A stretch of DNA of 64,000 nt from positions 682,001-746,000 of the forward strand of contig NZ_VXLC01000001.1 in NCBI RefSeq assembly GCF_008704205.1. Reading direction: 5' to 3'. The position numbers were made by a program, and so were the translations under genes. This DNA comes from Nocardia colli (lineage in GTDB: Bacteria > Actinomycetota > Actinomycetes > Mycobacteriales > Mycobacteriaceae). This document shows, in pieces, positions 60,577 through 64,000 of the stretch (the first letter of the stretch is position 1; each line of letters begins with the position of its first letter). A model generated the notes under the pieces. That model was given only the letters and a program-made list of their open reading frames with translations. It made no database searches and was not told the DNA's origin.

Positions 60577-62322
60577 GTGACCGATCAGGAACTGGTGGAC
60601 CAGCGAACGAACGGGAGCGTGCCGCAAGCGGGTGGGGCGTCTTCCGGTGGCGCGTACTACGTCGCCCCCGGCCCGCTCGCGCCGGATCTGCGGTCGGCCG
60701 ACGCGCGAGATCGGCCCAGCCGCAACGATTCACTGACCGCGCAGCTGTCCACGGTGATCGGCGGGCCGGTCGGTGAGCACGCGCTGATCGGCCGGGTGCG
60801 GTTCTGGACGCCGATGCGGGTGCTGCTCGCGTTCACCGTGGTTTTCCTCGCGTTCGGCTGGTTCGGCAAGGCGGGCTGCATTCAGCAGACCACCACCGCG
60901 GACGGCTCGCTCACGCTGGACTGGAACAACGGCCGCCAGTACGTGGCGATGTGTTATTCGGACACGGTCCCGCTCTACGGCGCGGAGCGGTTGAACGAGG
61001 GCGCGTTTCCGTACAAGAAGGACTGGACCGAGCAGACCGCGGACGGCGGCCGGGAAACCCGGTACATGGAATACCCGGTGTTATCCGGTCTGTACCAATA
61101 CCTTTCGATGCGCATCGCCAAGGCCTGGGATGCCGCGCCGCTGCCCGGCGCGCTGCAGGTGGTGATCTATTTCAACGTCGTCGCGTTCGGACTCGCGCTG
61201 GCCTGGCTGGTCACCGTTTGGGCGAGCGCGCAGCTGGCCGGTCGCCGGGTGTGGGACGCGGCGCTGGTCGCCTGCTCGCCGCTGGTGATCGTGCACATCT
61301 TCACCAATTTCGACGCCCTGGCCACGGCTTTGGCCGCGACCGGCCTGCTCGCCTGGGCGCGCCGACGACCCGTGCTGGCCGGTCTGCTGCTCGGTCTCGG
61401 CGGCGCCGCCAAGCTGTATCCGCTGCTGCTGCTCGGCCCGATCGTGGTGCTGTGCCTGCGCGCGGATCCGATGCAGCGGATGCCGAGCACTCAGCTCGGG
61501 CTGCGGCTGCGCGATATCAACAGCTGGCCCACCGCGCTGGACTGGATACGCGAAACCCCTTACCGCGTGCACCTGCTCAGCACCCGGCCGCTCGGCGCGG
61601 CGGCGGTCACCGTCTCGGCCGCGCTCGGCACCTGGATCGCGGTGAATCTGCCGATCGCCGCGCTCTATCCGGACGGGTGGCGGGAATTCTTCCGGCTCAA
61701 CACCTCCCGGCACGCCGACCCGGACTCGCTGTACAACGTGATCACCTCGTTCACCGGCTGGCCCGGCTTCGACGGAGTGCTCACCCACGAGCAGCCGCCG
61801 GTCATCCTGAACGCGGTGTCGCTGCTGGCGTTCGTGCTCGCGTGCGCGGTGATCGGCTACATCGCGCTCACCGCGCCGCAACGTCCCCGGCTCGCGCAGC
61901 TGTGCTTCCTGGTGATCGCCGCGTTCCTGCTGACCAACAAGGTGTGGAGCCCGCAGTATTCGCTGTGGCTGGTGCCGATCGCCGTGCTCGCGCTGCCGCA
62001 CCGGCGAATCCTGTTGGCCTGGATGACGATCGACGCACTGGTCTGGGCGCCACGGATGTTCTACTACCTCGGCCTGGACAAGAAGGGCCTGCCCGAGCAA
62101 TGGTTCACCGGCGCCGTGGTGCTGCGCGACCTCGCGGTGATCGCGTTGTGCGCCTTGATCGTCCGGCAGATCTACCGGCCCGGCGAGGACCTGGTGCGGC
62201 GCGACTACGTCGACGATCCGATCGGCGGCATCGTCGATCGGGCGCCGGATCCGTTGCTGGCGTGGCTGCCCGAGTTCTTGCGGCCCCGGGTGGCGCCGGC
62301 CGCTCAGTGGGTGCGCAGGTAA
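60577..62322 (+). CDS. GT87-family polyprenyl-phosphate-mannose mannosyltransferase-like membrane protein
   Basis: A 581-residue membrane protein of the GT87 (DUF2029) class, the counterpart of Rv0051. About ten helices are visible after a 60-residue cytoplasmic start, for example VLLAFTVVFLAFGWFG, VVIYFNVVAFGLALAWLVT, LLLGPIVVLCLR and LVPIAVLALPH. GT87 enzymes move mannose or arabinose from a lipid carrier onto lipoglycans outside the cell. GTG at 60577 is chosen; an upstream start at 60523 stays open. It runs 19 bases into the convergent TerD gene. Confidence 0.85.
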   Translation: MTDQELVDQRTNGSVPQAGGASSGGAYYVAPGPLAPDLRSADARDRPSRNDSLTAQLSTVIGGPVGEHALIGRVRFWTPMRVLLAFTVVFLAFGWFGKAGCIQQTTTADGSLTLDWNNGRQYVAMCYSDTVPLYGAERLNEGAFPYKKDWTEQTADGGRETRYMEYPVLSGLYQYLSMRIAKAWDAAPLPGALQVVIYFNVVAFGLALAWLVTVWASAQLAGRRVWDAALVACSPLVIVHIFTNFDALATALAATGLLAWARRRPVLAGLLLGLGGAAKLYPLLLLGPIVVLCLRADPMQRMPSTQLGLRLRDINSWPTALDWIRETPYRVHLLSTRPLGAAAVTVSAALGTWIAVNLPIAALYPDGWREFFRLNTSRHADPDSLYNVITSFTGWPGFDGVLTHEQPPVILNAVSLLAFVLACAVIGYIALTAPQRPRLAQLCFLVIAAFLLTNKVWSPQYSLWLVPIAVLALPHRRILLAWMTIDALVWAPRMFYYLGLDKKGLPEQWFTGAVVLRDLAVIALCALIVRQIYRPGEDLVRRDYVDDPIGGIVDRAPDPLLAWLPEFLRPRVAPAAQWVRR

Positions 62323-63932
62323 CGCGCGAGCAGCGCGGGCTCCTGGGGCAGCAGGTCCAGGTCCAGCTGCCACGGGCTGCCGGTCCACGGATCGAACAGC
62401 GGTGTCCCGTCGACCGTCGGCAGGTGCCTGCACGACTGGGACAGCATGGCCACCGTGGTGTCGGTGGAGTCGGATTCGTCGCTGCCGATGATCACCGTCG
62501 ACAGCCCGATCAGATCGCCCCGCATGATCAGCGAGCCGATCCGCTGCGCGTCCGAACTCTGGTAGCCGTGCGGGAAATCCGCCGCGACCAGGATCCGGTG
62601 CTCCTTGGGCGGGCTGCCCATGCCGCTGGTGAAGGCCAGCTCCGCCAGCTCGGCGGCCTGGACCAACGCCTGCAACCGCTCGGAGATCTCGCCGTGATCG
62701 GTGATCGGCGGACCGTTCAACACCGGTGCGAGCAGCCCGGTGAAACCGCTGAACGCGCCGGTCAGATCGATGATGTCGACCAACGTCCGCCGACCAGGCG
62801 TCGAGGTGAGCAGCCGCGCGAGCAGCGCCCCCACCACCGGAGCCACCGCGCGCGTGGATTCGGTATCTATCCACAGCGGCCGATTCAACGGCACCGGAAC
62901 GCAATACGGCACGCGCAACGTCCCGCGTTCGCGGGCGTACAGCTCGCCCAGCCGGATGCCGTCGCTCGGGGTGATCGGCTTGTCCCAGACCGGCGAGTCC
63001 CAGGACGCCAGCGCGGGCGGCAACATCAGGTCGGCATCGGCGAGCTCGCGCACGAGCTGCGCGCTGTCGCGCTCGTGGTTGCGCTCCGCGGTGGCGATCA
63101 GCTCGTCGTTGCGTTGCTGCGCGGCCCGGCGCGCGGCGTCGGCGGCCGGGGTGTTGCGGGTCGCGGGATCGGAAACCGCAGCGGACAATTCGTGATCGAG
63201 CCGCTTGGCCGCGTAGTCCCGGGCCGAGACCAGCGCGGCCGCCGACCGCGCGGCGTCCTCGAAAATCATCCATAGGCGTTCCAGCCCGTGCCCGACCTCG
63301 ATCGGCGCCGCGCCGGCCGAGCGGGCCTCGCCGGCCATCGGCCCGGACATGGTGTGCACGCCGGGGCCCGGCGGTTGGGTACCGATCGGCTGGGCCACGT
63401 CGCCGGTCTGCGCGGCCGAACCGGTCTGCGCCGCGGGGTCCGCCGGATCGTCCTCGACCTCGACGCCGTGCGCGGTGAGCAGCACGCCGAGTCCGCCGGA
63501 GTAGCCCTGCCCGACGGCGCGTAGCCGCCAGTCACCGCCGCGGCGGTACACCTCCAGGCAGATCAGCGCCGCCTCGCCCGAGGACGGCGTGATCACGAAT
63601 TCCGCTGCCGCCTCGTCGTTTTCGGACAGGGTCGCGGTGACCGTGCCGAGCCCACCGGGCCGGCCCGGCACCGCCGGATCGGCACTGACCACCAGCAGCA
63701 CCGATTTCGCGTCGCCACGCACCTCGGCCAGCGTGATGGTCACCTGGTCCCCGTCCAGCCGCACGCCCTGCGCGCTCGGCTGGTTGTAGAAGACGAAATC
63801 GTCCGGGCTGAACACCTTGAGGTTCTCCGCCACGACGAGCGCCGAAACATCCAGCGCCGCCTCGGCTTTCGCCCCGAATCGGACGACTCCACCGGCCAGT
63901 GGCGTGTTCTGGCCGGGCTTGAGTTGAATCAC
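62304..63932 (-). CDS. TerD-domain protein with large C-terminal domain
   Basis: A 542-residue protein. Residues 1-165 are a TerD domain (LKPGQNTPL, VFYNQPSAQGVRLDGDQV, YRRGGDWRLRAVGQGYSGGL), which binds calcium in tellurite- and stress-resistance proteins; here the usual Asp-rich calcium loop is partly changed. After a Pro/Gly linker, residues 210-542 form a helical then alpha/beta domain (LPPALASWDSPVW, VPVPLNRPLWIDTES, LVDIIDLTGAFSGF, LVAADFP) reminiscent of FtsK/HerA ATPase cores but with no Walker A. ATG at 63932. Its 3' end overlaps the GT87 gene. Confidence 0.78.
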   Translation of the reverse strand: MIQLKPGQNTPLAGGVVRFGAKAEAALDVSALVVAENLKVFSPDDFVFYNQPSAQGVRLDGDQVTITLAEVRGDAKSVLLVVSADPAVPGRPGGLGTVTATLSENDEAAAEFVITPSSGEAALICLEVYRRGGDWRLRAVGQGYSGGLGVLLTAHGVEVEDDPADPAAQTGSAAQTGDVAQPIGTQPPGPGVHTMSGPMAGEARSAGAAPIEVGHGLERLWMIFEDAARSAAALVSARDYAAKRLDHELSAAVSDPATRNTPAADAARRAAQQRNDELIATAERNHERDSAQLVRELADADLMLPPALASWDSPVWDKPITPSDGIRLGELYARERGTLRVPYCVPVPLNRPLWIDTESTRAVAPVVGALLARLLTSTPGRRTLVDIIDLTGAFSGFTGLLAPVLNGPPITDHGEISERLQALVQAAELAELAFTSGMGSPPKEHRILVAADFPHGYQSSDAQRIGSLIMRGDLIGLSTVIIGSDESDSTDTTVAMLSQSCRHLPTVDGTPLFDPWTGSPWQLDLDLLPQEPALLARYLRTH

Positions 63933-63963
63933 GTTGTCTGCCTTGCTGTTCGCGCCACCTCGA

Positions 63964-64000
63964 TCAGTGCTGCAAGAACCGGCCGAGGTGGGGCACCGCC
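63964..64000 (-). CDS. C-terminal fragment of a gene running off the window
   Basis: On the minus strand the last codons read AVPHLGRFLQH then TGA at 63966-63964, 31 bases before the TerD gene start. The frame is open to the window edge. It is probably the end of the gene preceding terD on the same strand; too little is present to identify it. Confidence 0.35.
   Translation of the reverse strand, partial: AVPHLGRFLQH

Overview
The window is GC-rich actinobacterial DNA, densely packed with genes. The order of its backbone genes matches the leuS-to-ponA1 stretch of Mycobacteriales as I know it from Mycobacterium tuberculosis (yqgE, a small SdpI-type membrane protein, leuS, a luciferase-like oxidoreductase, ino1, padR, DUF5318, ponA1, GT87 mannosyltransferase). 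Much accessory DNA sits between those anchors. The gene families (LpqH-like lipoprotein, glucosylglycerate hydrolase, deazaflavin-dependent reductase, SigL/RslA pair, EXLDI protein, paired TIGR04338/DUF2786 genes) suggest Nocardia or a close relative. I infer genus only from gene content. I see no rRNA, tRNA, insertion sequence, prophage or CRISPR array.

Layout, left half. 0-2 kb: yqgE, then a SigL-type ECF sigma factor with its zinc anti-sigma factor behind a matching ECF promoter. 2-4.5 kb: a DrrAB-type exporter and an EXLDI/ribbon-helix-helix protein. 4.6-9.1 kb: a tight four-gene operon (thiamine-diphosphate enzyme, SRPBCC protein, ketosynthase III homologue, aminotransferase) that looks like a small uncharacterised biosynthetic pathway. 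9.1-13.3 kb: a YfeH-type transporter, then a three-gene operon (TIGR04222 membrane protein with a Gly/Cys tail, DUF692/MNIO oxidase, small partner), a cupin, and an SdpI-family protein that also ends in a Cys-rich tail. 13.7-24 kb: leuS, polysaccharide deacetylase, SDR, glucosylglycerate hydrolase, GH25 muramidase, PhoX phosphatase, a membrane protein and an LpqH-like lipoprotein. 24.3-29.5 kb: a four-gene operon ending in TPR and CHAT (caspase-like) proteins.

Layout, right half. 29.5-35 kb: orphan Phd antitoxin, F420-type reductase, alpha/beta hydrolase, His-rich repeat protein, a polar amino-acid ABC transporter with fused binding protein and permease, and an LLM oxidoreductase. 35.3-39.5 kb: two paralogous receptor Ser/Thr kinases around a lipoprotein. 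39.6-48.4 kb: a sugar-importer ATPase, two HxlR regulators with divergent partners, thiolase, menC, and the metallohydrolase/DUF2786 pair. 48.6-51.8 kb: sugar-binding lipoprotein and two permeases. 52-62.3 kb: two class A penicillin-binding proteins, paired GyrI-like proteins, ino1-padR, DUF5318 and GT87, a cell-envelope block. 62.3 kb to the end: a TerD-domain fusion and the last codons of another gene.

Many genes are coupled by ATGA, GTGA or TGATG junctions. Convergent pairs are usually separated by near-perfect hairpins, and several genes seem to be transcribed without a leader. The three modules most worth attention are the ThDP/KAS III operon, the MNIO/TIGR04222 operon and the CHAT-TPR operon. 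Motif and family calls come from reading the translations; no database search was run.
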